64,000 nucleotides of DNA from Solwaraspora sp. WMMD791 (GCF_029581195.1 NZ_CP120737.1:5371001-5435000); one strand, 5' to 3'. Positions 8,883 through 18,250 are shown, counted from the first letter of the stretch. The notes: generated by a model not told the origin, from the sequence alone. Made by a program: numbers and translations.

Positions 8883-9353
8883 GTGCCGGCTGCTGACGAG
8901 TCCCGGACCGGACCCGTCCCGGGTGCGGTGCCCCAGACATCGACGAACGTTCCCCGGCAGCGGGTCGATCCGGATGCCGGCCCGGACGCGGGCCGGGACA
9001 CCGATCCGGACGCCGGCCCGGATGTCGAGTCCGGCCTCGACGCGGCACCGGCCGACTCGCCGACCGACCTCGACGCCATCTCGACCACGGCGACGCCGAC
9101 CGGGCCGGCGCCAGCCGCGTCCGCCTCGTTGACCGAGCGCGAACAGCGGATTCTCGACTTCGAACGCCAGTGGTGGAAGCACGCCGGTGCCAAGGAACAG
9201 TCGATCCGGGACACCTTCGGGCTCTCCGCGACCCGCTACTACCAGCTGCTGCACCAACTGCTGGACAATCCGGCGGCGTTGGCGGCGGAGCCGGTGCTGG
9301 TGGCCCGGCTCCGGCGGCTGCGGGCCGCGCGGTCGCGGGCCCGCCGCCGCTGA
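8883..9353 (+). CDS. DUF3263 domain protein
   Basis: This protein of about 156 residues has a long acidic, low-complexity N-terminal region (repeats of DPDAGPDAG type) and a C-terminal DUF3263 domain. The family core LTEREQRILDFERQWW, KHAGAKEQSIRDTFGLSATR and YYQLLHQLLDNP is clear, and suggests a small helix-turn-helix-like DNA-binding fold. The family is found across actinobacteria, usually as a protein of 80-100 residues, so the disordered N-terminal half is an addition. Function unknown. GTG 8883 was chosen for the TANNNT box; no Shine-Dalgarno sequence is seen. Confidence 0.8.
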   Translation: MPAADESRTGPVPGAVPQTSTNVPRQRVDPDAGPDAGRDTDPDAGPDVESGLDAAPADSPTDLDAISTTATPTGPAPAASASLTEREQRILDFERQWWKHAGAKEQSIRDTFGLSATRYYQLLHQLLDNPAALAAEPVLVARLRRLRAARSRARRR

Positions 9354-9385
9354 AGCGGAGCCTACTTCCCGTTCCTCTCCGGACC

Positions 9386-9598
9386 TTACTTCTCGTACAT
9401 CTTCAGCCCGTTGCCGAGAGCGATGAAGGTGGGTGCCCATTCGCCGACGAAGATGCCCCACCGGTCGGCCCGCTCGATCCCGGCCGCCTCGAACTTCTTG
9501 GACAGCACCCAGCTGGTGAACGACAGCGCGATGCTGGCGATGCCGGCGGCGTACAAGTGTTCGGCCCGCAGGCCCTTCTCGTGCAGTTGCTGCAACAT
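9386..9598 (-). CDS. Small hypothetical protein with one hydrophobic segment
   Basis: This is a 70-residue protein. Residues 14-33 (LYAAGIASIALSFTSWVLSK) could be one membrane helix, and a second weaker hydrophobic stretch (WGIFVGEWAPTFIALG) follows. A G-rich stretch (GGGGGGCAGCGAA) precedes the ATG. It is convergent with the DUF3263 gene, 32 bases away. The codon pattern supports a real gene, but I do not recognise the family; a small membrane-associated protein is the most that can be said. Confidence 0.6.
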   Translation of the reverse strand: MLQQLHEKGLRAEHLYAAGIASIALSFTSWVLSKKFEAAGIERADRWGIFVGEWAPTFIALGNGLKMYEK

Positions 9599-9720
9599 TT
9601 CGCTGCCCCCCTGTGTCCCCCGGGGTCGAGGCCGACCGCCGCGCGGCCCGCGATCCTCGACACCCGCCTACCAGTCAAGCTACCTTCGGTAGTCGAACGG
9701 ATGCCTAGGGTTATTGGGAG

Positions 9721-10644
9721 ATGCTCAGGGTGATTCCCGCCGTGCCGACCATGCGGGTGGACGCCTGCTCGGTCGCCGCTGGAGACCAACCGGACAACGA
9801 GGACCAGATGCTGCAGTACGGCGACCTCGTGGCGGTCCTGGACGGTGCCACCGCGCCGGCCGGCTTCGACACCGGCTGTCGGCACGGGCCCGCCTGGTAC
9901 GTGCGCAGACTCGCCGCCCAGCTCACCCTCGCCGCCGCGACCGCACCGGCCGACCCGCTGGCCACTCTGCTCGCCGAGGCCGTCCGGGCGGTACGCGGCG
10001 ACCACGGTGGCGACTGCGACCTGGGCCACCCCGGCACCCCGTCGTCGACGGTGTGCCTGCTGCGCCGCACCCCCGGACACCTCGACTACCTGGTGCTCTG
10101 CGACAGCCCACTGGTCGTCGACGTCGCCGGCCAGGTCGGGGTGGTGGCCGACGACCGGCTCGCCGCCACCATGGCCCGGCTCTGGCAGCGCGAGCCGCCC
10201 GCCACCGGCACCTCCGCCACCGGCACCTCCGCCACCGGCACCTCCGGCACCGGCACCTCCGGCACGGCCGCCGCAGAGCACGCGGACTACCGCCGGGCGG
10301 TCCAGTGGCAGCGGCAGCACACCAACACCCCGGACGGCTACTGGGTGGCGGCCGCCGACCCGGCCGCCGCCGACCGGGCGCTCTGCGGCACCCTTCCGCT
10401 GACCGGGCCGGGTCGGGTCCGGCGGGCAGCCCTGCTCACCGACGGCGCGACCCGCGCCGTCGACCTGTTCGGACTTCTCGACTGGCCCGGCCTGCTGGAC
10501 CTGCTGGCGAGCGCCGGGCCCGCCGAGCTCATCCGTCGGGTACGGGCAGCCGAGACCGACGGTGCTGTGAGCCTGGCGACAGGGCCGCGCCACAAGCGGC
10601 ACGACGACGCCACCGCCGTATTTTGTCTTTTCGATGGCGGGTGA
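9721..10644 (+). CDS. PP2C-like protein phosphatase domain protein
   Basis: This is a 307-residue protein with PPM-fold landmarks: DQPDNEDQMLQYGDLVAVLDGATAPAG near the N-terminus (quoted from longer context; the acidic DGAT matches the metal-binding DG of PP2C), PSSTVCLLRR in the middle and KRHDDATAVFC at the C-terminus, the usual final DDAT metal motif. It would dephosphorylate Ser/Thr phosphoproteins or act as a degenerate sensor. A run of four near-identical 15-base repeats (ATGTS in protein) lies in a surface loop around residue 160. Start ATG 9721 follows GGGAG at very short distance; ATG 9751 is an alternative. Confidence 0.65.
   Translation: MLRVIPAVPTMRVDACSVAAGDQPDNEDQMLQYGDLVAVLDGATAPAGFDTGCRHGPAWYVRRLAAQLTLAAATAPADPLATLLAEAVRAVRGDHGGDCDLGHPGTPSSTVCLLRRTPGHLDYLVLCDSPLVVDVAGQVGVVADDRLAATMARLWQREPPATGTSATGTSATGTSGTGTSGTAAAEHADYRRAVQWQRQHTNTPDGYWVAAADPAAADRALCGTLPLTGPGRVRRAALLTDGATRAVDLFGLLDWPGLLDLLASAGPAELIRRVRAAETDGAVSLATGPRHKRHDDATAVFCLFDGG
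10201..10260 (+). repeat. Four tandem 15-base repeats inside the PP2C-like gene
   Basis: The unit GCCACCGGCACCTCC occurs three times exactly and a fourth time with one change. It encodes (ATGTS) three times and GTGTS once. A multiple of three keeps the frame, so copy number may vary between strains. Confidence 0.85.
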
Positions 10645-10794
10645 TGCCGGCCGTCGATCCCTGCTGAGCTGGAACAACTGGTCGACGCGGTGATGGTGGA
10701 CGGTCGCCGGGCCCGGTAGCGGCGTTTCACCACCACCGGCGCTGAGCAAATAACCCGGACAGGGGTCAGAAGCTGGGTAGGTGGGAGGCGCGGA

Positions 10795-11361
10795 ATGAGT
10801 AAGGCGGAGCCGGCACCGGCCTGGAAGACTACCGCCGTGCGGCATGACGTGCGGTTGACCCCGATGAGCGACGACCTGTTGGAACCGTTGCTCTCCGCCG
10901 CCGTGGCCGAGGCCGAGCCGGGCGAGGTGATGCCCCCGGTGCCGGGCCCGGCCGGGTGGACCGCCGCCCGCCGCGACGCGTTCCGCGAGTTTCACCGCGC
11001 GCACTTCGGCGGTGGCCACTTCGGCCCCGCCGGCACCATCATGTACGCCGTCACCCTCGGCGGTGACGTGGTCGGTGGGGTCCGGCTCACCCGGCTCGAC
11101 GCCCCGTCCGCCGTCGTGGAGACCGGCATCTGGCTCGGCCGCTCCGCCCGGGGCCGGGGCATCGGCGCCGCCGCCCTGCGGGCGGTGCTCGACGAAGCGG
11201 TACGCCTCGGCGCCCAACTGGTCATCGCCCGGACCACCCCGGCCAACCGGGCCGCGATCAACCTGCTGCGTCGCTGCGGGGCGATCATCCAGGTGGAGCA
11301 GGGTCAGGTGCGCGCCCGGTTCTGGCTGGACGAAGCGTTCAGCACCGACTTAGCCGGCTGA
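10795..11361 (+). CDS. GNAT-family N-acetyltransferase
   Basis: This 188-residue acetyltransferase has the acetyl-CoA-binding motif A: GIWLGRSARGRGIGAAALRAV (quoted in part: RGRGIGAAALR). It is followed by LGAQLVIARTTPANRAAINLLRRCGA, typical of RimJ/RimL-like enzymes. The N-terminal part lacks a recognisable substrate motif. GGGAGG stands eight bases before ATG 10795, supporting that start. It is convergent with the AAA+ gene. Substrate unknown; protein N-termini, amino acids and small amines are all possible. Confidence 0.85.
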   Translation: MSKAEPAPAWKTTAVRHDVRLTPMSDDLLEPLLSAAVAEAEPGEVMPPVPGPAGWTAARRDAFREFHRAHFGGGHFGPAGTIMYAVTLGGDVVGGVRLTRLDAPSAVVETGIWLGRSARGRGIGAAALRAVLDEAVRLGAQLVIARTTPANRAAINLLRRCGAIIQVEQGQVRARFWLDEAFSTDLAG

Positions 11362-11383
11362 CACCAGATCACCGCGGAGCGGG

Positions 11384-13654
11384 TCACCGGCGGGACTGCT
11401 GGTCGGCGTACGCGGCCAGCCAGGCGACCTGCGCCGGGTCCAGCGACGGCCGGACCCGTTCCCGGGCCGCCGCGACGTGCGCGGCCGTCACCGACGACGC
11501 CTCCAGCGACTCCCGCATCGCGGCCAGCGCCGACTCGCGGATCAGCGCGGCACAGTCCGCCGCCGAGAATCCGTCCAACGACGCGGCCAACGCGGCCAGG
11601 TCGACGTCCTCGGCCAGCGGCACCGACTTCGCCGACGCCTTGAGGATCTCCACCCGGGCCTCGCCGTCCGGCGGCGGCACGTACACCAGCCGCTCCAGCC
11701 GGCCCGGCCGCAGCAGCGCCGGATCGACCAGGTCCGGGCGGTTCGTCGCGCCGACCACCACCACGTTGCGCAGCGCCTCGACCCCGTCCAACTCGGTCAG
11801 CAGGGCCGCCACCACCCGGTCGGTGGTGCCGCCGTCGGAGGCCTGCCCCCGGACCGGGGCGAGGGCGTCCACCTCGTCGAGGAAGACCAGCGTCGGGGCC
11901 GCCTGCCGGGCCCGACGGAACAGCTCCCGGACCGCCCGTTCGCTCTCGCCGACCCATTTGGACAACAGCTCGGCACCCTTGACCGACAGCACGTTCGCCT
12001 TACCGGTGCCGGCCAGTGCGGTGACCAGGAACGTCTTGCCGCACCCCGGCGGGCCGTACAACAGCACCCCGCGCGGCGGCTGGACCCCCAGCCGGGCGAA
12101 CGTGTCCGGGTAGGTCAGCGGCCACAGCACCGACTCGGTCAGCATCTGCTTGACCTCGACCATGTCACCGACGTCGTCCAAGGTGACCTGGGCCAGCTCC
12201 AGCGTGGAGGTGGCCATCGACGTCGGCCGGACCACCTCCAGGGCCGCCTCGACGTCGTCGGCCGCGACCAGCGGCGCGTCCGCCGTCTTCTGCCGCAACG
12301 CCGCCCGCACCCCGGCCTCGCGGACCAGCGCGGCGAGGTCGGCGGCGACGAACCCGGGGGTACGCGCGGCGACGTCGTCCAGCCGGACGTCTTCGGCCAA
12401 CGGCATGCCCCGGGTCAGCACGGTCAACTGCTCCCGGCGCATCGCCGTGTCCGGCAGCGGCACCGCGATCTGCACCGCCAACAGGTCCGGCCCGCGCAGG
12501 CCCGGATCCAGCGCCTCCGGGTGACTGGTGGTGCAGACCACGGCCGCGCCGGCGGCCACCGTCTCGGCCAGCAGTTGCCGGAACACCGTGGACACCGGTC
12601 CGGGTTCGTCGCGTGGGGCCAACGCGTCCACGTCCGAGATGAGCAGGACCGCCGGGTCGCCGCGCCGGACCGACTCGGCCGCCACACGTAGCCGCTGCGC
12701 CGCCGCGTCGTTGGTCAGCGCCGCGACCTCCGGCGCCCAGAGCGCCTCGACCCGGGCGTCCAGGGCGGCGGCGACCGCCCGGACCAGCGCCGACTTGCCG
12801 GATCCGGCCGGCCCGCTGAGCAGTACGCCGAGCGACACGGTGGTGCCCAACCGGGCCAGCACCTCCCGGTGGTGGAAACCCAGGTCGAGCAGTTCGGTCA
12901 GCTCGTCGGCCTGGGCCCGCAGACCCGGCAGGTCGTCCAGCTGCGGCAGCGGCTCGTCGACGAAGTCCGCCGCCGGTGGCTGCGCCACCGCACCGACCGG
13001 GCGGACCTCCTCACCGGTCGAGCCGTGGGTGACCGGTCCGTGCCGCCAGCCGACCACGGTGTCCATGGTGACCAGGACCGCGTCACCGGCCGGCGTCGTG
13101 CCGGCCAGAGGCGGTCCGGACTGTGCCGTCCCGGCCGGTTCGGCCGCGGCGACCGTGAGCAGGGTGCTGGTCCAGGCGTACCCGACGACGTTGGCCAGGC
13201 TGCGCCGGGCCGCCTCGAGCAGGCCCCGGTGCGCGACGTCGGAGAAGACGTCCTGCGGCAGCAGCGACACGTTGTCGCCGGCGGTGACGACCTTGCCGAG
13301 CAGCGCCAGGCGCAGCATCTCCGGGCTGACGACGGCGACGATCTCCGCCGGCCCGTCCAGCGTCACCCGCCGGGCGGCCACCTGCGGTACGGGGGTGACC
13401 GTCACCTGGCCACCGTCGCGCAACCCCAGGTTGCCCAGGGTCAGGTCGTCGGCGTACAGCAGGGCCCGGCTCGCGCCGGCCTCGGCGCGGGCGGCGACCC
13501 CGGCGGTGCTGCGTCGCCCGGTCAGCCGGACCGGCGTGCCAGCGGTGATGCCCAACGCGGCCAGCACCTCCGGGTGCAGCCGGACGATGCCCCGGCGGGC
13601 GTCCAGCGCCGCAGGTCGCAGGCTCGCGGTCAGGGTCAGTTCACGGTCGGCCAC
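11384..13654 (-). CDS. CDC48/VCP-like two-domain AAA+ ATPase
   Basis: This 756-residue protein has a CDC48-N-like beta-barrel region (about residues 1-170) and two AAA+ modules. Module 1 has Walker A GPAGSGKSALV near 281 and Walker B AVLLISDVDALAP near 333, with Asp where the catalytic Glu usually sits. Module 2 has Walker A GPPGCGKTFLV near 533 and Walker B TLVFLDEVDALAP near 586, plus sensor region ATNRPDLVDPALLRPGR. It is an ATP-driven unfoldase or segregase. The first module's DVD in place of DE suggests weaker hydrolysis there. GTG 13654 is preceded by a TAGTCT box at leaderless spacing. Confidence 0.9.
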   Translation of the reverse strand: MADRELTLTASLRPAALDARRGIVRLHPEVLAALGITAGTPVRLTGRRSTAGVAARAEAGASRALLYADDLTLGNLGLRDGGQVTVTPVPQVAARRVTLDGPAEIVAVVSPEMLRLALLGKVVTAGDNVSLLPQDVFSDVAHRGLLEAARRSLANVVGYAWTSTLLTVAAAEPAGTAQSGPPLAGTTPAGDAVLVTMDTVVGWRHGPVTHGSTGEEVRPVGAVAQPPAADFVDEPLPQLDDLPGLRAQADELTELLDLGFHHREVLARLGTTVSLGVLLSGPAGSGKSALVRAVAAALDARVEALWAPEVAALTNDAAAQRLRVAAESVRRGDPAVLLISDVDALAPRDEPGPVSTVFRQLLAETVAAGAAVVCTTSHPEALDPGLRGPDLLAVQIAVPLPDTAMRREQLTVLTRGMPLAEDVRLDDVAARTPGFVAADLAALVREAGVRAALRQKTADAPLVAADDVEAALEVVRPTSMATSTLELAQVTLDDVGDMVEVKQMLTESVLWPLTYPDTFARLGVQPPRGVLLYGPPGCGKTFLVTALAGTGKANVLSVKGAELLSKWVGESERAVRELFRRARQAAPTLVFLDEVDALAPVRGQASDGGTTDRVVAALLTELDGVEALRNVVVVGATNRPDLVDPALLRPGRLERLVYVPPPDGEARVEILKASAKSVPLAEDVDLAALAASLDGFSAADCAALIRESALAAMRESLEASSVTAAHVAAARERVRPSLDPAQVAWLAAYADQQSRR

Positions 13655-13660
13655 CGCCCG

Positions 13661-13666
13661 AGACTA
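13661..13666 (-). promoter_or_regulatory. Leaderless -10 box of AAA+ gene
   Basis: On the minus strand TAGTCT is followed by six bases and the GTG at 13654. Confidence 0.45.
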
Positions 13667-13742
13667 GCCGCCGCGCGCCGCCCGACGACGGCCGGCGCAC
13701 CTGAGCTGAGAGGGTTCACAGGTTGGCGGCGGGTGGGCACCG

Positions 13743-13748
13743 TACGGT
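13743..13748 (+). promoter_or_regulatory. Leaderless -10 box of the hydrolase-ABC fusion gene
   Basis: TACGGT, six bases, then ATG 13755. It lies about 75 bases from the divergent AAA+ promoter. Confidence 0.45.
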
Positions 13749-13754
13749 TTGCTC

Positions 13755-16703
13755 ATGCCGACTCCGATGTCCGCGCGGCTGCGCCGTGCCCTGCCCCGGC
13801 CCTACCAGCGGCGGCTGGCCGGCGGGCTGCTCGCGGTCGCCGTCGTCGCCGCCGTGGTGACCTGGGCGGTCTGGCCGGAGTCGGCGCCGTACACCACCGC
13901 CGAGCAACGGATCACGGTGCTCTCCGGTCCGGACGGTGACCAGCCGGTCGACCTCGACACCACGTTCTACCTGCCGAAGTCGGCGTCGGCGGCGCAGCCG
14001 GTGCCGGCGGTGCTGCTCGCGCACGGCTTCGGCGGCTCCAAGCAGACGGTCGCCGCCGACGCCGAGGAGCTGGCTGCCCTCGGGTACGCGGTGCTGGCGT
14101 ACACCGCCCGGGGGTTCGGCGCCAGCGGTGGCCAGATCCACCTGAACAACCCCGACTACGAGGTCCGGGACGCGTCCCGGCTGCTCGACTGGTTGGCGTC
14201 GCGCCCCGAGGTGCGCACCGACGCCGACGGGGATCCGCAGGTCGGCGTCGTCGGTGGCTCGTACGGCGGCGCGCTGGCGCTGCTGCTGGCGGCGGCGGAC
14301 GACCGGGTCGACGCGATCGTGCCGATGATCACCTGGAACGACCTGGCCGGGGCGTTCCTGCCGGAGGCCAGTGGCGCGGACCCGGTGGACGGGGTGTTCA
14401 AGAAGGGCTGGGCCGGGCTGTTCTTCGGTAGCGGCGGGGTCAGCGCAGGCGGTCCGGGGATGCCGATCGGTGCGGGACAACCCGCCTCCGGTCCGGGCAC
14501 CGACCCAGGTGCAGACCCTGCGGGTCCGGGCACCGACCCGGCCGGTCCGGCGACGGATCCCGCCGACCCGGCGGCTGGCCAGCCGCCCGGTCCGGGCGAC
14601 CCGGCCTCTGACCCGGCGGCTGACCCGGCGGCTGACCCGGTGGCCGGCGGAGTGGCCTGCGGGCGGTTCGCCACCGAGGTCTGCGCCGCCTACCTGCAGA
14701 TCGCCACCACCGGCCGGGGCACCCCGGAGGCGGTGGCGCTGCTCGACCAGGCCAGCCCGGACCGCGTACTGGACCGGATCACCGCGCCGACCCTGCTGAT
14801 CCAGGGCGGTGCCGACACCCTGTTCCCGCTCGCCGAGGCCGACGCCAACGCGCGGGGCATCGCCGCGAACGGCACCCCGGTCCGGGTCGCCTGGTACACC
14901 GGCGGGCACGACGGCGGAGCCGGCCCGCAGAGCGACCAGGACCGGGTCAAGTTCCTCACCGCCGGATGGCTCGACCACTACGTGGCCGGTGAAGGAGCCG
15001 CCCCCGACGACAGTTTCACCTGGTCGCGGGTTGCCGGCTTCGACGCGATGGACCGTGGCCTGGTGGCCACGGGCTACCGGATCGCCGACTACCCGGGCAC
15101 CGCCGGCACCGACCGGACGACCGTCGAGGTCGCCGGGCCGGCGCAGCCGGTCGCGAACCCGCCGGCCGGCAACCCGGCGGCGATCTCGTCGCTGCCGCTC
15201 GCCGGTGGCCTGGCCGGCCTGCTCGGCGGGGTGGTCAGCGAACTACCCGGCCAGCACACCCACTTCGACTCGGCGCCGCTGACCGACCCGGTCGAGGTGG
15301 TCGGTGCGCCGACCGTGACGATCCGGGCCGCGTCGCCGACCGGCGAGGCGGTGCTGTTCGTCAAGCTGTACGACGTCGACCCGGACGGCACGATGAGCCT
15401 GCCCAGCGGGCTGGTCGCCCCGGTACGCCTGACCGGCCTGCCGGCGGACGTCGCGCAGGCGCAACCGGTCGAGGTGACCCTGCCGGCGATCGTGCACCGG
15501 TTCGAGGCCGGCAACCGACTGCGGATCGTGGTCGCCACCTCCGACCAGGCGTACGCCACGCCGGTCGAACCGACCGTCTACACCGTCGGGATCGGGTCCG
15601 GCGACGCCGCGCCGGTGAGCCTGCCGCAGGTCGCCGGTGAGCCGATCGCCACCTCGGCGGCGCTGTGGCGCTGGGTGCTCGCCGGGCTGGTCGCGGCGAT
15701 CGTGATCGGGCTGGCCGTGGTCGTCACCGTCGTGCGGCTGCGCCAGCGCCGGGCGGACCACACGGTGGTCGCCGCGTACGCCCAGACCCCGCTGGTCGTG
15801 CGCGACCTGCGCAAGGAGTACGCCGACGGGTTCGTCGCCGTGGAACGGGTCGACTTCACCGTCGAACGTGGTCAGGTCGTCGGCCTGCTCGGGCCCAACG
15901 GTGCCGGCAAGACCACCACCCTGCGGGTGCTGATGGGGCTCACCCAGCCGACCACCGGCGAGATCCTGGTCTTCGGTCACCGGCTGGTGCCGGGTGCGCC
16001 GGTGCTGTCGCGGATCGGGTCGCTGGTCGAAGGACCGGGGTTCCTGCCGCACCTGTCTGGCATCGACAACCTGCGGGCGTACTGGCGGGCCACCGGACGC
16101 CCGGCGGCGGACGCGCACTTCGACGAGGCCCTGGAGATCGCCGGCCTCGGGGATTCGGTGCACCGCAGGATCCGCAACTACAGCCACGGCATGCGGCAGC
16201 GGCTCGCCATCGCCCAGGCGATGCTCGGCCTGCCGGAGTTGCTGGTGCTCGACGAACCCACCGACGGGCTCGATCCGCCGCAGATCGCCGAGATGCGCCG
16301 GGTGCTCAAGCGCTACGCCACCGGCGGACGGGCGGTGCTGGTCTCCAGCCACCTGCTGGCCGAGGTCGAACAGACCTGTACCCACGCGGTGGTGGTCAAC
16401 AAGGGCCGGATCGTGGCCGCCGGGCCGGTCGACGAGATCGTCGGTGACTCGCCGAGCGTGCAGTTCGACGTCTCCGACGTGGCCGCCGCCGAGGCGGTCC
16501 TCGACCGGCTGCCGGGCGTACGGGCCGTCGCCGCCGACAACGGCGGGCTCATCGTCGACGTCGACGGCACCGCCCGCAGCGAGGTCGTGGCCGAGCTGGT
16601 CCGGGCCGGCGTCGCGGTGGACCGGGTGGTGCCGCGCCGCCGGCTGGAGGACGCCTTCCTCGCCCTGGTCGGCGAGAACTCACGGGGGAGCGGGGACCGC
16701 TGA
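13755..16703 (+). CDS. Alpha/beta hydrolase (S15/CocE-like) fused to ABC transporter ATPase
   Basis: This is a 982-residue fusion. A basic N-terminus and membrane helix (about 20-40) lead into an S15/CocE-like hydrolase: HGFGGSK, GGSYGG nucleophile elbow near 167, D in IQGGADTLFP and H in TGGHDGG; a jelly-roll-like domain (HFDSAPL to TPVEPTVYTV) follows. An insertion of about 70 residues near 240-300 is rich in Gly, Pro, Ala and Asp. A second helix (about 640-660) precedes a complete ABC ATPase with GPNGAGKTTT near 715, YSHGMRQRLAIAQAM, LLVLDEPTDGLDP and SSHLL. The hydrolase should face outside and the ATPase the cytoplasm. The stop overlaps the permease start. Confidence 0.88.
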   Translation: MPTPMSARLRRALPRPYQRRLAGGLLAVAVVAAVVTWAVWPESAPYTTAEQRITVLSGPDGDQPVDLDTTFYLPKSASAAQPVPAVLLAHGFGGSKQTVAADAEELAALGYAVLAYTARGFGASGGQIHLNNPDYEVRDASRLLDWLASRPEVRTDADGDPQVGVVGGSYGGALALLLAAADDRVDAIVPMITWNDLAGAFLPEASGADPVDGVFKKGWAGLFFGSGGVSAGGPGMPIGAGQPASGPGTDPGADPAGPGTDPAGPATDPADPAAGQPPGPGDPASDPAADPAADPVAGGVACGRFATEVCAAYLQIATTGRGTPEAVALLDQASPDRVLDRITAPTLLIQGGADTLFPLAEADANARGIAANGTPVRVAWYTGGHDGGAGPQSDQDRVKFLTAGWLDHYVAGEGAAPDDSFTWSRVAGFDAMDRGLVATGYRIADYPGTAGTDRTTVEVAGPAQPVANPPAGNPAAISSLPLAGGLAGLLGGVVSELPGQHTHFDSAPLTDPVEVVGAPTVTIRAASPTGEAVLFVKLYDVDPDGTMSLPSGLVAPVRLTGLPADVAQAQPVEVTLPAIVHRFEAGNRLRIVVATSDQAYATPVEPTVYTVGIGSGDAAPVSLPQVAGEPIATSAALWRWVLAGLVAAIVIGLAVVVTVVRLRQRRADHTVVAAYAQTPLVVRDLRKEYADGFVAVERVDFTVERGQVVGLLGPNGAGKTTTLRVLMGLTQPTTGEILVFGHRLVPGAPVLSRIGSLVEGPGFLPHLSGIDNLRAYWRATGRPAADAHFDEALEIAGLGDSVHRRIRNYSHGMRQRLAIAQAMLGLPELLVLDEPTDGLDPPQIAEMRRVLKRYATGGRAVLVSSHLLAEVEQTCTHAVVVNKGRIVAAGPVDEIVGDSPSVQFDVSDVAAAEAVLDRLPGVRAVAADNGGLIVDVDGTARSEVVAELVRAGVAVDRVVPRRRLEDAFLALVGENSRGSGDR

Positions 16704-17608
16704 TGAACACTGTGGAATCACCGGACGTGCACCAGCCGGACCAGGTGGCGCAGCGCTCCGGCGCCGCCGCCGGCTACCGGGCCCGCTTCACCTTGCCGTT
16801 GTGGGCCGAGGTACGCCGACAGGCGTCACGCCGACGCACCCAGTTGACGCTCGGCTTCATGGCGCTGCTGCCGTTGATCGTGCTGATCGCCTTCGAGTTC
16901 GACTCCGGTGACGACGACGACAACGGCGGCGGTGAGTTCGCCAGCCTGGTCGAGCTGGCCACCTCCGGCGGGCTGAACTTCACCCTGTTCACCATCTTCG
17001 TGTCGTCGTCGTTCCTGCTGGTGGTGGCGGTGGCGTTGTTCTGTGGGGACACCGTGGCCAGCGAGGCGAGCTGGGGGAGCCTGCGGTACCTGCTGGCCGT
17101 ACCGGTGCCCCGGGCCCGGCTGCTGACGGTGAAGCTGGTCGTCGCGCTGGCGTACTCGGGGTTGTCGTTGGTGGTCCTGGCCGCGACGGCGCTGCTGGTC
17201 GGCACCGTCCGGTACGGCTGGTCGCCGCTGCGTTCGACGGTGGCCGCCGAGATCCCGGCCGGGGAAGGGCTGCTGCGCCTGCTCGGCATCGTCGGCTATC
17301 TGGCGGTGGTCCTGCTGATCGTGGCGTCGTTGGCGTTCCTGCTGTCGGTGTCGACCGACGCGGCGCTCGGCGCGGTCGGCGGCGCGGTGCTGCTGTGGAT
17401 CCTGTCCAGCATCCTGGACCAGATCACCGCCCTCGGTGTGCTGCGGGACTTCCTGCCGACCCATTTCAGCACCGCCTGGCTGGGGTTGCTGTCGACGCCG
17501 ACGCAGACCGACGACATCGTCAAGGGCTGCGTGTCGGCGTTGGCGTACGCCACGGTCTTCCTCTCGGTGGCCTACTGGCGGTTCACCCGCAAGGACGTCA
17601 CGTCCTGA
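16703..17608 (+). CDS. ABC transporter permease partnered with the fused ATPase
   Basis: This 301-residue ABC-2-type permease has six hydrophobic segments: one near residues 45-65 and five from about 90 to the C-terminus. An acidic loop (SGDDDDNGGG) sits after the first helix. Its ATG overlaps the TGA of the fused hydrolase-ATPase (TGATG), which marks it as the dedicated partner. A strong terminator hairpin follows three bases after the stop. Substrate unknown; the attached hydrolase suggests a peptide or ester-containing cargo, but that is inference. Confidence 0.85.
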   Translation: MNTVESPDVHQPDQVAQRSGAAAGYRARFTLPLWAEVRRQASRRRTQLTLGFMALLPLIVLIAFEFDSGDDDDNGGGEFASLVELATSGGLNFTLFTIFVSSSFLLVVAVALFCGDTVASEASWGSLRYLLAVPVPRARLLTVKLVVALAYSGLSLVVLAATALLVGTVRYGWSPLRSTVAAEIPAGEGLLRLLGIVGYLAVVLLIVASLAFLLSVSTDAALGAVGGAVLLWILSSILDQITALGVLRDFLPTHFSTAWLGLLSTPTQTDDIVKGCVSALAYATVFLSVAYWRFTRKDVTS

Positions 17609-17610
17609 CC

Positions 17611-17654
17611 GGCGAGGGGGTGGTGCCGCGCGTGCGCGGCACCACCCCCTCGCC
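17611..17654. terminator. Bidirectional terminator, perfect 20-bp hairpin
   Basis: A perfect 20-bp stem with a four-base loop (CGTG) sits between the convergent permease and exported-protein genes. There is no strong T run, as is common in high-G+C actinobacteria. Confidence 0.85.
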
Positions 17655-17665
17655 GATGGCGAGGG

Positions 17666-18250
17666 TCAGCCGACGGTCTGCTGGGCGTCGCCGGTGACCT
17701 CGATCCCGGCGGCGAACTCGACGATCCGTTCGCCGCTCCAGCCGAGGCCGTCCCAGACCTGCACGGTCAGGTAACCGCCGCCGGGCTGCTCGACGAAGAG
17801 GGTCCGGCCGTCGGTGTTGTCCTCCATCGTGACCAGGTGGCCGGCCAGACCGTCGACCGTGACCGACTCGGACGGCAGCCCGGTGGGCATCTGGGCCTGC
17901 GTCGACACCGCGATCTTGCCGATGAAGCTGTGCGGGTCGGTGTCGGCGGCGTCGGCCGGGGCCAGGACCAGCGTCCAGGCGTCCGAGCCCTGCACGACCC
18001 AGCCCTGCGGCACCGTCGCCAGGCGGTAGCCCTCCGGCTGGCTGCCGGTGTACGCCACCAGCTGCACCGCCGTACTGGAGCCGCCGGTGGTGGTGGAGCT
18101 GGTCGTGCCGCCGGTGTCCGACGACTGGCCGGCGGCCGAGTTGCCGAATCCGGACACGCCGAGGGCGAGCGCGCCGGCGATCGCCAGGGCGGCGAAGGCC
18201 GAGCCGGCGACGATCGGTCCGGTACGGCGACGACTGCGCGGTTCGTTCAT
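17666..18250 (-). CDS. Hypothetical membrane-anchored or secreted protein
   Basis: This 194-residue protein has a basic N-terminus (PRSRRRTG), one hydrophobic helix (about 12-33) and a Ser/Thr/Gly-rich linker (TGGTTSSTTTGGSS), then a folded domain of about 130 residues with no motif I recognise. The layout suggests an uncleaved anchor with an extracytoplasmic domain. GGAGAA stands before ATG 18250. An in-frame GTG at 18313 would add 21 residues but lacks a well-spaced ribosome site. It is the left-most gene of the region leading to the ini-like locus; a link is not shown. Confidence 0.65.
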   Translation of the reverse strand: MNEPRSRRRTGPIVAGSAFAALAIAGALALGVSGFGNSAAGQSSDTGGTTSSTTTGGSSTAVQLVAYTGSQPEGYRLATVPQGWVVQGSDAWTLVLAPADAADTDPHSFIGKIAVSTQAQMPTGLPSESVTVDGLAGHLVTMEDNTDGRTLFVEQPGGGYLTVQVWDGLGWSGERIVEFAAGIEVTGDAQQTVG

